A stretch of DNA of 34,331 nucleotides from NCBI GenBank assembly GCA_964598695.1, contig CAZRDB010000036.1, positions 1 to 34,331 on the forward strand, written 5' to 3'. This DNA is from CAZRDB01 sp964598695. GTDB taxonomy: Bacteria > Armatimonadota > Zipacnadia > UBA1398. Positions within the stretch are counted from its first letter, which is position 1. Each line of letters opens with the position of its first letter. Below are positions 23,924 to 31,903 of this stretch, in pieces. The notes below the pieces were generated by a model. It was not told the DNA's origin. It saw only the letters and a list, made by a program, of their open reading frames with translations, and ran no database searches. Both the position numbers and the translations under genes were made by a program.

Positions 23924-25255
23924 GTGACGATCTGGGATCCACAGAACGAGTGCCTGCCTCGGCGCGAGATCGAGGCCCTGCAGGACGAGCGCCTGCGCGT
24001 CCTGGTCGAGCGCGCCTACAAGAGCCTCCCCTACTATCGCGCGAAGATGGACGCCGCCGGGGTCAAGCCCGCCCACATCCGCTCGCGCGCCGATCTCGGC
24101 CTCCTCCCGTTCACGACCAAGGCCGACATGCGCGACAACTACCCGTACGGCCTCTTCGCCGTGCCGATGCGGGAGGTCGTGCGCATCCACTCCTCCTCCG
24201 GCACGACCGGCCGGCCGACGGTTGTCGGCTACACGCGTGCCGACCTCACGCTGTGGGCGGAGCTGTGCGCGCGCTTCATCGCGGCCGCGGGCGTGACGGC
24301 CGAGGACATCGCGCAGATCGCGTTCGGCTACGGGCTCTTCACCGGCGGCTTCGGTCTCCACTACGGCCTCGAGCGCGTCGGGGCGGCCGTGATCCCGGCC
24401 TCGTCGGGCAACACCGACCGCCAGCTCCTGCTGCTCCGCGAGTTCGGCACCACGACGCTGATCTGCACGCCCTCGTACGCCGTGCTGCTCGGCGAGGCCG
24501 TCGAGCGGACGGGGATCCGCGACGAGATCCGCCTCCGCTGGGGCCTGTTCGGCGGGGAGCCCTGGACGCGGGCGATGGGGGAGCAGATCGAGCGCCTGCT
24601 GGGGCTCCGGGCGACCGACAACTACGGCCTCTCCGAGATCATCGGGCCCGGGGTCGCCGGCGAGTGCCTGCCGCGCCGTGCGGGGATGCACATCTCGGAG
24701 GATCACTTCCTGTGCGAGGTGATCGACCCCGACAGCCTCGAGCCGCTCGGCTGGGGCGAGCGGGGCGAGCTGGTGGTGACGGCGCTCACCAAGGAGGCGG
24801 TTCCCGTGCTGCGGTACCGCACCCGCGACATCACGCGGCTCGACCCCGAGCCCTGCCCGTGCGGGCGCACCACCGCACGGATGGAGAAGGTGGTGGGGCG
24901 GACCGACGACATGCTCATCATCCGCGGCGTCAACGTCTACCCCTCGCAGATCGAGAGTGTGCTGCTCGAGTTCGAGCACACCGAGCCACACTACCAGCTC
25001 GTGCTGCGGCGCGAGGGCGCCGCCGACATGCTCGAGGCCCATGTGGAGGTCTCCGACGAGCTGTTCTCGGACAAGATGCGCGACCTGCGCGAAATGGAGG
25101 CACGGATCGCGGCCCGGCTGCGCAGTGTGCTCGGGGTCTCGGTCCGGCTGCGGCTCGTGGAGCCGAAGACGCTGGCGCGAAGCGAGGGCAAGGCGCAGCG
25201 GGTGCTCGATCTGCGCGCGGAGCCGTCGTCCGCCGGAGAGGAGCAGGCGCGATGA
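23924..25255 (+). CDS. paaK: Phenylacetate-CoA ligase (PaaK2, canonical)
   Basis: A 443-residue ANL-family acyl-CoA ligase. All PaaK motifs are intact: SSGTTGRPTVVGYT (91-104), WGLFGGEPW, YGLSEIIGPGVAGEC, the CPCGRTTARM zinc-like loop, VGRTDDMLIIRGVNVYPSQIE, and SEGKAQRVLDLR with adenylation Lys423. It should activate phenylacetate or a related aryl or indole acetate with ATP and CoA. The start is GTG 23924, with GGAG nine bases upstream. Its stop overlaps the ACT2 start as ATGA. Unlike PaaK1 there is no sign of loss of activity. The exact acid is not predictable from sequence. Confidence 0.95.
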   Translation: MTIWDPQNECLPRREIEALQDERLRVLVERAYKSLPYYRAKMDAAGVKPAHIRSRADLGLLPFTTKADMRDNYPYGLFAVPMREVVRIHSSSGTTGRPTVVGYTRADLTLWAELCARFIAAAGVTAEDIAQIAFGYGLFTGGFGLHYGLERVGAAVIPASSGNTDRQLLLLREFGTTTLICTPSYAVLLGEAVERTGIRDEIRLRWGLFGGEPWTRAMGEQIERLLGLRATDNYGLSEIIGPGVAGECLPRRAGMHISEDHFLCEVIDPDSLEPLGWGERGELVVTALTKEAVPVLRYRTRDITRLDPEPCPCGRTTARMEKVVGRTDDMLIIRGVNVYPSQIESVLLEFEHTEPHYQLVLRREGAADMLEAHVEVSDELFSDKMRDLREMEARIAARLRSVLGVSVRLRLVEPKTLARSEGKAQRVLDLRAEPSSAGEEQAR

Positions 25256-25683
25256 GAACCCGCCAGCTCTCGGTGTTCATCGAGAACGCCTCGGGCCGCC
25301 TTACCGAGGTGGCCGAGCTGCTGGGCGAGGCCGGCGTCAGCATCCGGGCGCTCTCGCTGGCCGACGGCCCCGACTTCGGCATCCTCCGGCTGGTGGTGTC
25401 GGATCCCGCGCGGGCGCTGGAGACGCTCCGCGCCGGCCGGTTCACGGTACACGAGACCGAGGTGCTGGCCGTGGTGCTCGACGACGCCCCGGGAGGCCTG
25501 GCCCGCGCCCTGCGGAGCCTGAGCGCCCGCGGCGTGAACGTGGAGTACATGTACACAACGTTGAGTCGGGCGACAGGGCGGGCGGTGCTGATCCTGCGGC
25601 CCGATGGCGAGGATTCGACGGTCGAGGCTCTCAGCGCCGCGGGTGTGGAGTTCCTGAGCGAGGAGCAGGTGCGGACCCTGTAG
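25252..25683 (+). CDS. Tandem ACT-domain protein (ACT2)
   Basis: A 143-residue double ACT protein, closely like ACT1. The first domain begins RQLSVFIENASGRLTEVAELLGEAGVSI and the second has DAPGGLARALRSLSARGVNV. It overlaps paaK2 by four bases (ATGA at 25252-25255), with GGAGAGGAG inside the end of paaK2 as ribosome site, so the two are translationally coupled. The conserved paaK-ACT pairing suggests that it binds the acid, its amino-acid precursor or a product and tunes the ligase or pathway. This is inference; no DNA-binding domain is present. Confidence 0.94.
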   Translation: MRTRQLSVFIENASGRLTEVAELLGEAGVSIRALSLADGPDFGILRLVVSDPARALETLRAGRFTVHETEVLAVVLDDAPGGLARALRSLSARGVNVEYMYTTLSRATGRAVLILRPDGEDSTVEALSAAGVEFLSEEQVRTL

Positions 25684-25711
25684 GGCGCCGCGGTGGAGAC
25701 GGAGGCACGGC

Positions 25712-26785
25712 ATGGCGGGAGAGCGCGTTCGGATCGGCGTGTTGGGCGGAGGCTTCGGCGCGTGTTTCCACTGGCACGAGCACCCGTGGTGCGAGGTGGG
25801 CGCGGTCGCCGACCTCGACTCCGGCCTGCGCGACCAGCTCATGGAGCGCTACCAGTGCGCTCAGGGCTACCGGAGCATCGAGGAACTCCTGGCCGACGAC
25901 TCGCTCGACGCCGTGGCGGTCTTCACGCCGGCCCCGCTCCATGTCGCGCACGCGGTGGCGGCGATGGAGGCCGGCAAGCACGTCATCAGCGCCGTGCCGG
26001 CCTCGCTGACGCTCGAGGGCTGCGAGGAGCTGATCGTCACCAAGCGGCGCACGGGCAGGAAGTACATGATGGCCGAGACGAGCTGGTACCTGGCGCCCAC
26101 CATCCGGGCCCGCCGGCTGCACGCCGAGGCCGGCTTCGGAGCGCTCGTCTACACGGAGGGGGAGTACTACCACCCCGGGATCGCGGCCGCGGCGGAGCCG
26201 CTGTCGACGCGCGACGGCGCACCCACCTGGCGATGGGGCCTGACCCCGATGCTCTACCCGACCCACAGCACCGCCTTCCTGACCGGCGTCACCGGGGAGC
26301 GCCTCACCCATGTCTCGTGCTACGGGACCCGGAGCGACGACGAGGCCTTCACCCACAACGACTACGGCAACCCGTTCGACAACCAGTGCGCCGTCTTCCG
26401 CACGAGCGGCGGCGGGATCTTCCGCTGCAACGTCTTCTGGAACGCCTGGAACCACGGCGAGCGCGGCCAGTGGCTCGGCACCCGGGCGTCGCTGTTCATG
26501 GGAAGCTGGGCCGGTCAGCCCTACGTGCTGCGCCACGCCGACGGCCGCGAGGAGACCGAGTGCCCGACCTACCACGAGCTGCTGCCCGAGGCGATGCGCT
26601 ACGACTCGGGCCACGGCGGCTCCCACTCGTTCATCACGCACGAGTTCGTCTCGGCGCTCGTGGAGGAACGCGAGCCCGAGATCGATGTCTATGAGGCTGT
26701 CGCGATGACCGCCCCGGGGATCGTGGCCGACCAATCGGCCCACCGGGGCGGCGAGCAGCTCGAGGTGCCCCAGTTCGATCCGTAG
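25712..26785 (+). CDS. Gfo/Idh/MocA-family protein with AVP in place of EKP
   Basis: A 357-residue protein with an N-terminal Rossmann fold (IGVLGGGFGACFHWHEHP, residues 8-25) and a C-terminal alpha/beta domain containing GGIFRCNVFWNAWNHGERG. Typical sugar dehydrogenases of this family have EKP with a catalytic lysine; here residues 94-96 read AVP (GKHVISAVPASLT). A valine at this point also occurs in GH109-type members, which use NAD to cleave glycosides without net oxidation, so simple dehydrogenase activity is not assured. The start is ATG 25712, with GGAGG about seven bases upstream. It begins 28 bases after ACT2 and ends 24 bases before the HzsA-like gene. The substrate is unknown. Confidence 0.88.
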   Translation: MAGERVRIGVLGGGFGACFHWHEHPWCEVGAVADLDSGLRDQLMERYQCAQGYRSIEELLADDSLDAVAVFTPAPLHVAHAVAAMEAGKHVISAVPASLTLEGCEELIVTKRRTGRKYMMAETSWYLAPTIRARRLHAEAGFGALVYTEGEYYHPGIAAAAEPLSTRDGAPTWRWGLTPMLYPTHSTAFLTGVTGERLTHVSCYGTRSDDEAFTHNDYGNPFDNQCAVFRTSGGGIFRCNVFWNAWNHGERGQWLGTRASLFMGSWAGQPYVLRHADGREETECPTYHELLPEAMRYDSGHGGSHSFITHEFVSALVEEREPEIDVYEAVAMTAPGIVADQSAHRGGEQLEVPQFDP

Positions 26786-26809
26786 GACGGGGCCGTCAGG
26801 AGGTACTCG

Positions 26810-29800
26810 ATGCGCTTCCATGAGGCGCGCGCGGCTCTCGCCGCCTGCGTCCTGCTTGTGCCCTGCGTTGCGGGCGTCCGCGCTGCCGAGGGCGATCCCT
26901 CGTACTACCGGCTCGCGGCGACCTGGCAGGAGACCCTCTTGCTCTCGCGCGAGGCCTTGTGCGCGGCGGAGCGGGCGGAGAGTGAGGCCGCCGCGGCGCC
27001 GGGCTCCCCGCAGGAGGGCCCGTGGCAGGTCGCGGGGCCGTTCGCGGCGCCCGAGGGCGCGACGGCGTTCGAGACGGCGTTCGCGCCCGAGCCCGCCTCG
27101 GAGGGCCTGGGGGCCGACCTCGAGGCGGCGCTGCCGGACGGCTCCCCCTTGTGGCGCGGGGGTCCGGCCTGGCCCGACGGGGCCGTGCAGACGCTCGAGG
27201 CCGGGGCGCAGGCGGCGACCTATCTCCTGCGCCGGATCGATCTCGCCGAGGCGCGGGAGCTGACCCTCTACCTCGGGAGTGACGACGGCCTGACCGTCTG
27301 GTGGAACGGGATCCGGGTGCTCGCCCAGGACGTGCCGCGAGTCGCGGCCCCCAACCAGGCGACCGTCGCCGTCGCGGGCCGGGCGGGGAGCAACGAGGTG
27401 CTGCTCAAGGTCAACAACCTCTCGGGCGGTCACGGCTTCTACTTCAGCCTCACGCCGGCCCCGGGCGCGGGTGCGGCGGAGCGTCGCGCGGCGTTGTGGC
27501 CGCTGCTGGCGCGCGACTTCCCCTCGGCCGAGGCCCAGCGTGAGATGCTCTGGGAGCGCGAGGACGGCCTGTGGAACGAGGACTGGCCGCAGGGCGAGCA
27601 CGGCGGGCTCCTCGCGCGCTACGCGGCCGCGACGCGTGGGGAGGCGCTCCGGGAGCGTCAAGCCGGCGTGGCGTCGCTCGAAGCGGCGCGCACGACCTAC
27701 CTCCTCTCTCGTCGGGCCGACGCGGCGCGAGCGGCACTGGAGGAGATCCGGCCCTCGGCGGTGCGCGATGCCGTGGCCGACCTTGCGGAGACATTCGGCG
27801 AGCGCTACCCGGACGCGCAGTCCACCCTCGACCGCTTGGCGGTGCTCGAGGCCGAGCGCGAGCGGGCGCTGGCCGATCTCGCGGCGCGGCCCGAGGAAGC
27901 CCTCGTCGAGGCCGAGCACACCCGTGAGAGCCTGGCCGCCCTCCGCGATCAGGCGCTGCTCGCGAACCCGCTGCTCGGCTTCGAGAAGCTGCTCGTGATC
28001 CGCCGGCGGGGTGACCTGGGCCTCCCCGCCAACTGGCAGGGCAACTCGTCGATCGCGCCGGCCGGGTACGACAACGACCTTGCGATCCTCTCGCCGGTGC
28101 GGCCCGACGGCGCGCTCACCACGCGCTACCGCCCGGAGGCGGGTCGGTTCATCGGCGACCTGGACCTCTCGTTCGACGCCACCAAGCTGCTCTGCTCGAT
28201 CCCCGACGACAACCTGCAGTGGCAGGTCCAGGAGCTGCCCGTCGACGGCGGCGCCCCCACCCGGGTGACCCCGAACGACCAACCCGACATCGCCAACTCC
28301 GACGGCTGCTACCTGCCCGACGGCCGCGTCATCTTCTGCTCGACCGCCTGCGTGCAGGGGGTCCCGTGCGTGAGTGGCTCCGACAAGGTCGCCTCGCTGT
28401 ACCTCCTCGACCGCGCGTCGGGCGCCGTCCGACAGCTCACGTTCGACCAGGACCACTCGTGGGACCCGACGGTGCTGCCGAGCGGCCGGGTGCTCTACGA
28501 GCGCTGGGAGTACAGCGACACGCCGCACTACTTCAGCCGGCTGCTCTTCTCGATGAACCCGGACGGCACCACACAGACGGCGATGTACGGCAGCAACTCG
28601 TACTGGCCGAACTCGCTGTTCTACGTGCGGCCGGTGCCGGGCGACAGCTCCAAGCTCATCGCGATCGTCACCGGCCACCACGGCGAGCGGCGCGAGGGCG
28701 AGCTGACGCTGATCGACCCGACGCAGGGCGAGCACGAGGCACGGGGGGCGCTGCAGCGGATCCCCTTCCGGGGCAAGGAGGTCGAGCCGAAGATCGAGGA
28801 CCAGCTCGTGGCCGCCTCGTGGCCTCGCTTCCTCCACCCCTACCCGCTCAGTGAGAAGTACTTCCTCGTCTCGTGCCGCCCCACGCCGCAGTCGGACTGG
28901 GGGATCTACCTCGCCGACGTCTTCGACAACCTCGTGCCGGTCCGCATCGAGCCCGGCGCCGCGCTGCTGGAGCCGACCCCGGTCCTGCCGCGCCCGACGC
29001 CGCCCGTGGTCCCCGACCGCGCCAACCCGGCGCGCAAGGACGCCCTGGTCTACATCGGCGATCTGTATGCCGGTCCGGGGCTCGACGGGGTACCCCGAGG
29101 GAGCGCCAAGGCCCTACGGATCTACTCACCCCACTACACCTACTGGGGCGTGGGCGGCCACATCCACATCGGGATCGACGGCCCGTGGGACGTGAAGCGG
29201 ATCCTCGGCACCGTCCCGGTCGAGCCGGATGGATCGGCGCTCTTCCGCGTGCCCGCCAACACCCCGTTCGCCGTCGAGCCCCTGGACGAGCAGGGCCAGG
29301 CGCTCCAGCTCATGCGGAGCTGGATGACGGCGATGCCCGGCGAGACGCTGACATGCTCCGGCTGCCACGAGCCCCAACGGGAGGCCGTGACCGCGCAGCG
29401 GCGGGCGGCCGCCTTCGGGCCGGTGCGCGAGATCGAGCCCTGGCACGGGCCGACGCGCGGCTTCAGCTTCAAGCGGGAGGTCCAGCCGGTGCTCGACCGC
29501 TACTGCGTGGGCTGCCACGACGGCTCGGGCCGTGCGGGCACGAGCCTCGACCTGCGGCAGGGCGAGGACGCCCAAGGCTGGCGCGGCTTCACACCCTCGT
29601 ACATCGCGCTACACCCCTACGTGCGCCGGCCGGGGCCGGAGAGCGACTACCACCTCCAGGCCCCGATGGAGTTCGGCGCGGACACCAGCGAGCTGGTGCG
29701 GATGCTGCGCAAGGGCCACCACGACGTCCGGCTCGACGCGCAGTCGTGGGACCGGATCGTCACCTGGATCGACCTGAACGTCCCCTGCCACGGCACGTGG

Positions 29801-30829
29801 TCGGAGCACCAGCCGATCCCCGGTGACGGCCGGGAGCGCCGGCTCGCGCTTCGGAGCCTCTACGCCGGCGTCACCGAGGATCCGGAGGCGATCCCCGAGA
29901 TGGCGCCGGTGCAGCTCCCGCCGGCCCCCACGCCCGTGCCTTCGGCGCCGGCAGACCCCGTGCCCGCCTGCGACGGCTGGCCGTTCGCGGAGGACCGCGC
30001 CCGCTCGCTCCAGGAGGCAGAGCCGGAGGTCCGGCGGACGGTCGACCTCGGCGGTGGGGTGTCGATGGAGTTCGTGCGCGTCCCGGCCGGAAGCTTCGTC
30101 GTGGGCGACCCCGACGGCGCGCCCGATGAGCGGCCGCTCGCCCTCGCGCGGGTCGACCGCCCCTTCTGGGTGTCGGTGACCGAGGTCACCAACGCGCAGT
30201 ACGCGTGCTTCGACGCCGCGCACGACAGCGGCTACATCTCGGAATCGAACAAGGACCAGACGCGGCGGGGAGCCCCGGTCAACGAGCCTCGGCAGCCCGT
30301 GCTCCGGGTGAGCTGGGCGGAGGCGGAGGGCTTCTGCCGGTGGCTCGGGGAGCGGGCCGGGCTCCCGGCCGGGCTCCCGTCGGAGGCGCAGTGGGAGTGG
30401 GCTTGCCGGGCCGGGTCGGACGCCCCCCTGGCGTTCGGCGGTCCCGACGCGGACTTCTCGGCCTTCGCGAACCTGGCGGACCGGAGCCTGGCCGGCCTTG
30501 CCCGGGCCGACTCGCCGCCGTGGATGCCGCGCGACGACCGGTTCTCGGACGGGGCGACGGTCACCCGGGAGGTCGGCTCGTACCGACCGAACGCGTGGGG
30601 GCTCCACGACATGCACGGCAACGTCTCCGAGTGGACCCGCTCGCTCTACCGGCCCTATCCGTACAACGCGGCCGACGGGCGGGAGGACCTCGCCGCGGAG
30701 GGGCCGCGCGTGGTTCGCGGCGGCTCCTTCTACACGCGGCCGAAGGACGCGCGCTCGGGCTGGCGCTGGGGCTACCTGCCCTGGCGGAAGGTCTTCGATG
30801 TCGGCTTCCGGGTGGTCCTCGAGCCGTAG
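26810..30829 (+). CDS. Secreted HzsA-related propeller / di-haem cytochrome / FGE-like fusion protein
   Basis: A 1339-residue exported protein. Parts in order: signal peptide (1-25); a carbohydrate-binding or PA14-like beta domain (about 70-222; GPFAAPEG, LGSDDGLTVWWNG); a helical, partly coiled region (about 270-385); a large domain related to the hydrazine-synthase alpha middle domain and TolB-like propellers (about 395-840; ANWQGNSS, YDNDLAILSPVRPDG, GSNSYWPNSLFY, WPRFLHPYPLSEKYFL); two c-type haem sites, CSGCH (849-853) and CVGCH (899-903); and a formylglycine-generating-enzyme/EgtB-like domain (about 1080-1339; VPAGSFVVGD, NVSEWTRS, RVVRGGSFYTRPKDARSGWRWG). The FGE copper-binding cysteines are absent. 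Related proteins are found in PVC and similar phyla, and their activity is unknown. No other anammox genes are present, so hydrazine synthesis is not implied. ATG 26810 has AGGAGG six bases upstream. Confidence 0.87.
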   Translation: MRFHEARAALAACVLLVPCVAGVRAAEGDPSYYRLAATWQETLLLSREALCAAERAESEAAAAPGSPQEGPWQVAGPFAAPEGATAFETAFAPEPASEGLGADLEAALPDGSPLWRGGPAWPDGAVQTLEAGAQAATYLLRRIDLAEARELTLYLGSDDGLTVWWNGIRVLAQDVPRVAAPNQATVAVAGRAGSNEVLLKVNNLSGGHGFYFSLTPAPGAGAAERRAALWPLLARDFPSAEAQREMLWEREDGLWNEDWPQGEHGGLLARYAAATRGEALRERQAGVASLEAARTTYLLSRRADAARAALEEIRPSAVRDAVADLAETFGERYPDAQSTLDRLAVLEAERERALADLAARPEEALVEAEHTRESLAALRDQALLANPLLGFEKLLVIRRRGDLGLPANWQGNSSIAPAGYDNDLAILSPVRPDGALTTRYRPEAGRFIGDLDLSFDATKLLCSIPDDNLQWQVQELPVDGGAPTRVTPNDQPDIANSDGCYLPDGRVIFCSTACVQGVPCVSGSDKVASLYLLDRASGAVRQLTFDQDHSWDPTVLPSGRVLYERWEYSDTPHYFSRLLFSMNPDGTTQTAMYGSNSYWPNSLFYVRPVPGDSSKLIAIVTGHHGERREGELTLIDPTQGEHEARGALQRIPFRGKEVEPKIEDQLVAASWPRFLHPYPLSEKYFLVSCRPTPQSDWGIYLADVFDNLVPVRIEPGAALLEPTPVLPRPTPPVVPDRANPARKDALVYIGDLYAGPGLDGVPRGSAKALRIYSPHYTYWGVGGHIHIGIDGPWDVKRILGTVPVEPDGSALFRVPANTPFAVEPLDEQGQALQLMRSWMTAMPGETLTCSGCHEPQREAVTAQRRAAAFGPVREIEPWHGPTRGFSFKREVQPVLDRYCVGCHDGSGRAGTSLDLRQGEDAQGWRGFTPSYIALHPYVRRPGPESDYHLQAPMEFGADTSELVRMLRKGHHDVRLDAQSWDRIVTWIDLNVPCHGTWSEHQPIPGDGRERRLALRSLYAGVTEDPEAIPEMAPVQLPPAPTPVPSAPADPVPACDGWPFAEDRARSLQEAEPEVRRTVDLGGGVSMEFVRVPAGSFVVGDPDGAPDERPLALARVDRPFWVSVTEVTNAQYACFDAAHDSGYISESNKDQTRRGAPVNEPRQPVLRVSWAEAEGFCRWLGERAGLPAGLPSEAQWEWACRAGSDAPLAFGGPDADFSAFANLADRSLAGLARADSPPWMPRDDRFSDGATVTREVGSYRPNAWGLHDMHGNVSEWTRSLYRPYPYNAADGREDLAAEGPRVVRGGSFYTRPKDARSGWRWGYLPWRKVFDVGFRVVLEP

Positions 30830-30869
30830 GCCCGCAGGTCGGCGGAACCGCGTCCGCGAAGTGCGTGTC

Positions 30870-31223
30870 ATGCATGAGTACGCCATCGCCGTCCGTCTGA
30901 TCGACATGGTCACGGAGGAACGCGCGCGCCGCGGGATCTCGGCCCCGCCGACACTGGTCGTCGTCGAGTTGGGCGAGATCGCGGGGGTCGTCGCGGACGC
31001 CCTGGCCGAGGCTTTCCGAGTTGCGCGGATCGGCTCGGTGTGCGAGGATGCGGAGCTTGACGTGGTACACATCCCCCTCAGACTGCATTGCGGAGCCTGT
31101 GGGAGGGAGTGGGACGCCGAGCACCCGTTCCTGCTGTGTGAGGCATGTGGCGGGTGCGATGTAGAGGTCCGCTCCGGTCGGGAGCTGATCCTGCAATCGG
31201 TGGAGTTCGAGGAGGGCACGTGA
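30870..31223 (+). CDS. hypA: Nickel metallochaperone HypA
   Basis: A 117-residue HypA. These proteins deliver nickel to NiFe hydrogenase or urease with HypB. The N-terminal MHE (His2, Glu3) forms the nickel site and requires this exact ATG. The zinc site is CGAC...CEAC (Cys74/77 and Cys90/93). The ribosome site is weak (GAAG). A GTG nine bases upstream is in frame but would destroy the N-terminal nickel site. HypB overlaps the 3' end by four bases. No hydrogenase or urease subunit is in the window. Confidence 0.95.
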   Translation: MHEYAIAVRLIDMVTEERARRGISAPPTLVVVELGEIAGVVADALAEAFRVARIGSVCEDAELDVVHIPLRLHCGACGREWDAEHPFLLCEACGGCDVEVRSGRELILQSVEFEEGT

Positions 31224-31903
31224 GGCTCAGAATCGGCCAGGGGCTGCTGGGGGAGAACGATGAACGCGCGGAGGTGACCGCGCAGTACCTCCACAACCGG
31301 GGGGTGCTGGGCATCGGTCTGCTCTCCGGCCCCGGCGCGGGGAAGACCTCGCTCCTGGAGGAGACCGTACGCCGCTGGGGCGACCCCACGCGGCTGCGTG
31401 TGATCGTCGGCGATGTCGCCACCGAGGAGGACGCCCGGCGGATCCGCTCACTGGGAGTCCAGGCCGTGCAGATCAACACGGAGTACCTCGGCACGGTCTG
31501 CCACCTCGAGGCGAAGGCCGTGGCGCGGGCGGTCTCGGAGATGGACCTCTCGGAGGTCGACGCCCTGTTCGTCGAGAACGTCGGCAACCTCGTCTGCCCG
31601 GTGGGGTTCCGCCTGGGCGAGCATGTGCGGGTGGTCCTGCTGTCGGTCGCCGAGGGTCCGGACAAGCCGCTCAAGTACCCGAAGGCGGTGCTCGAGACCG
31701 ACCTGGCGCTGGTCACCAAGACCGACCTGGCGCCCCACGTCGACGTCTCGGCCGAGCAGGTCACGGGCAACGTGCGCCGGATCAAGCCGCAAGCGCAGGT
31801 GCTGCCGGTCTCGGTGCGGACGGGCGAGGGCATGGACGAGTGGATCGCCTGGCTGCGCGGCTGCCTGAGCGCGCTCCGCTCGAACGGGCCGACCGGCTCC
31901 TAG
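31220..31903 (+). CDS. hypB: Nickel-inserting GTPase HypB
   Basis: A 227-residue GTPase that works with HypA in nickel insertion. P-loop GPGAGKT (37-43), VGDVATEEDA, and the guanine-specificity TKTD are present. The G-domain metal site is Cys94-His95 (TVCHLEA) and Cys126 (GNLVCPVGF). The N-terminal histidine-rich or CxxCGC nickel-storage tail of some HypB is absent. The start is GTG 31220, overlapping the hypA stop as GTGA, with GGAGGG just upstream. Its stop TAG shares CTAG (31900-31903) with the convergent kinase gene. Confidence 0.96.
   Translation: MRLRIGQGLLGENDERAEVTAQYLHNRGVLGIGLLSGPGAGKTSLLEETVRRWGDPTRLRVIVGDVATEEDARRIRSLGVQAVQINTEYLGTVCHLEAKAVARAVSEMDLSEVDALFVENVGNLVCPVGFRLGEHVRVVLLSVAEGPDKPLKYPKAVLETDLALVTKTDLAPHVDVSAEQVTGNVRRIKPQAQVLPVSVRTGEGMDEWIAWLRGCLSALRSNGPTGS

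Noticed and set aside
22169..25042. Long minus-strand frame running through ACT1, the N gap and paaK2
   Set aside because: It crosses the Ns and two recognised genes in the wrong frame or strand; no ribosome site or domain was found.
25631..28837. Very long open frame on the minus strand opposite ACT2, the MocA protein and the HzsA-like gene
   Set aside because: Its product is Arg/Glu/Val-rich with no family pattern, and the opposite strand encodes clear families across the whole span. It is an effect of GC-rich codon use.
26810..30829. Reading the HzsA-like gene as evidence of anammox hydrazine synthesis
   Set aside because: The HzsB and HzsC subunits and other anammox genes are absent here, and this family is widespread in bacteria that do not make hydrazine.
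30861..30869. Extending hypA upstream to the in-frame GTG
   Set aside because: HypA needs the free N-terminal MHE nickel site, so ATG 30870 must be the start.
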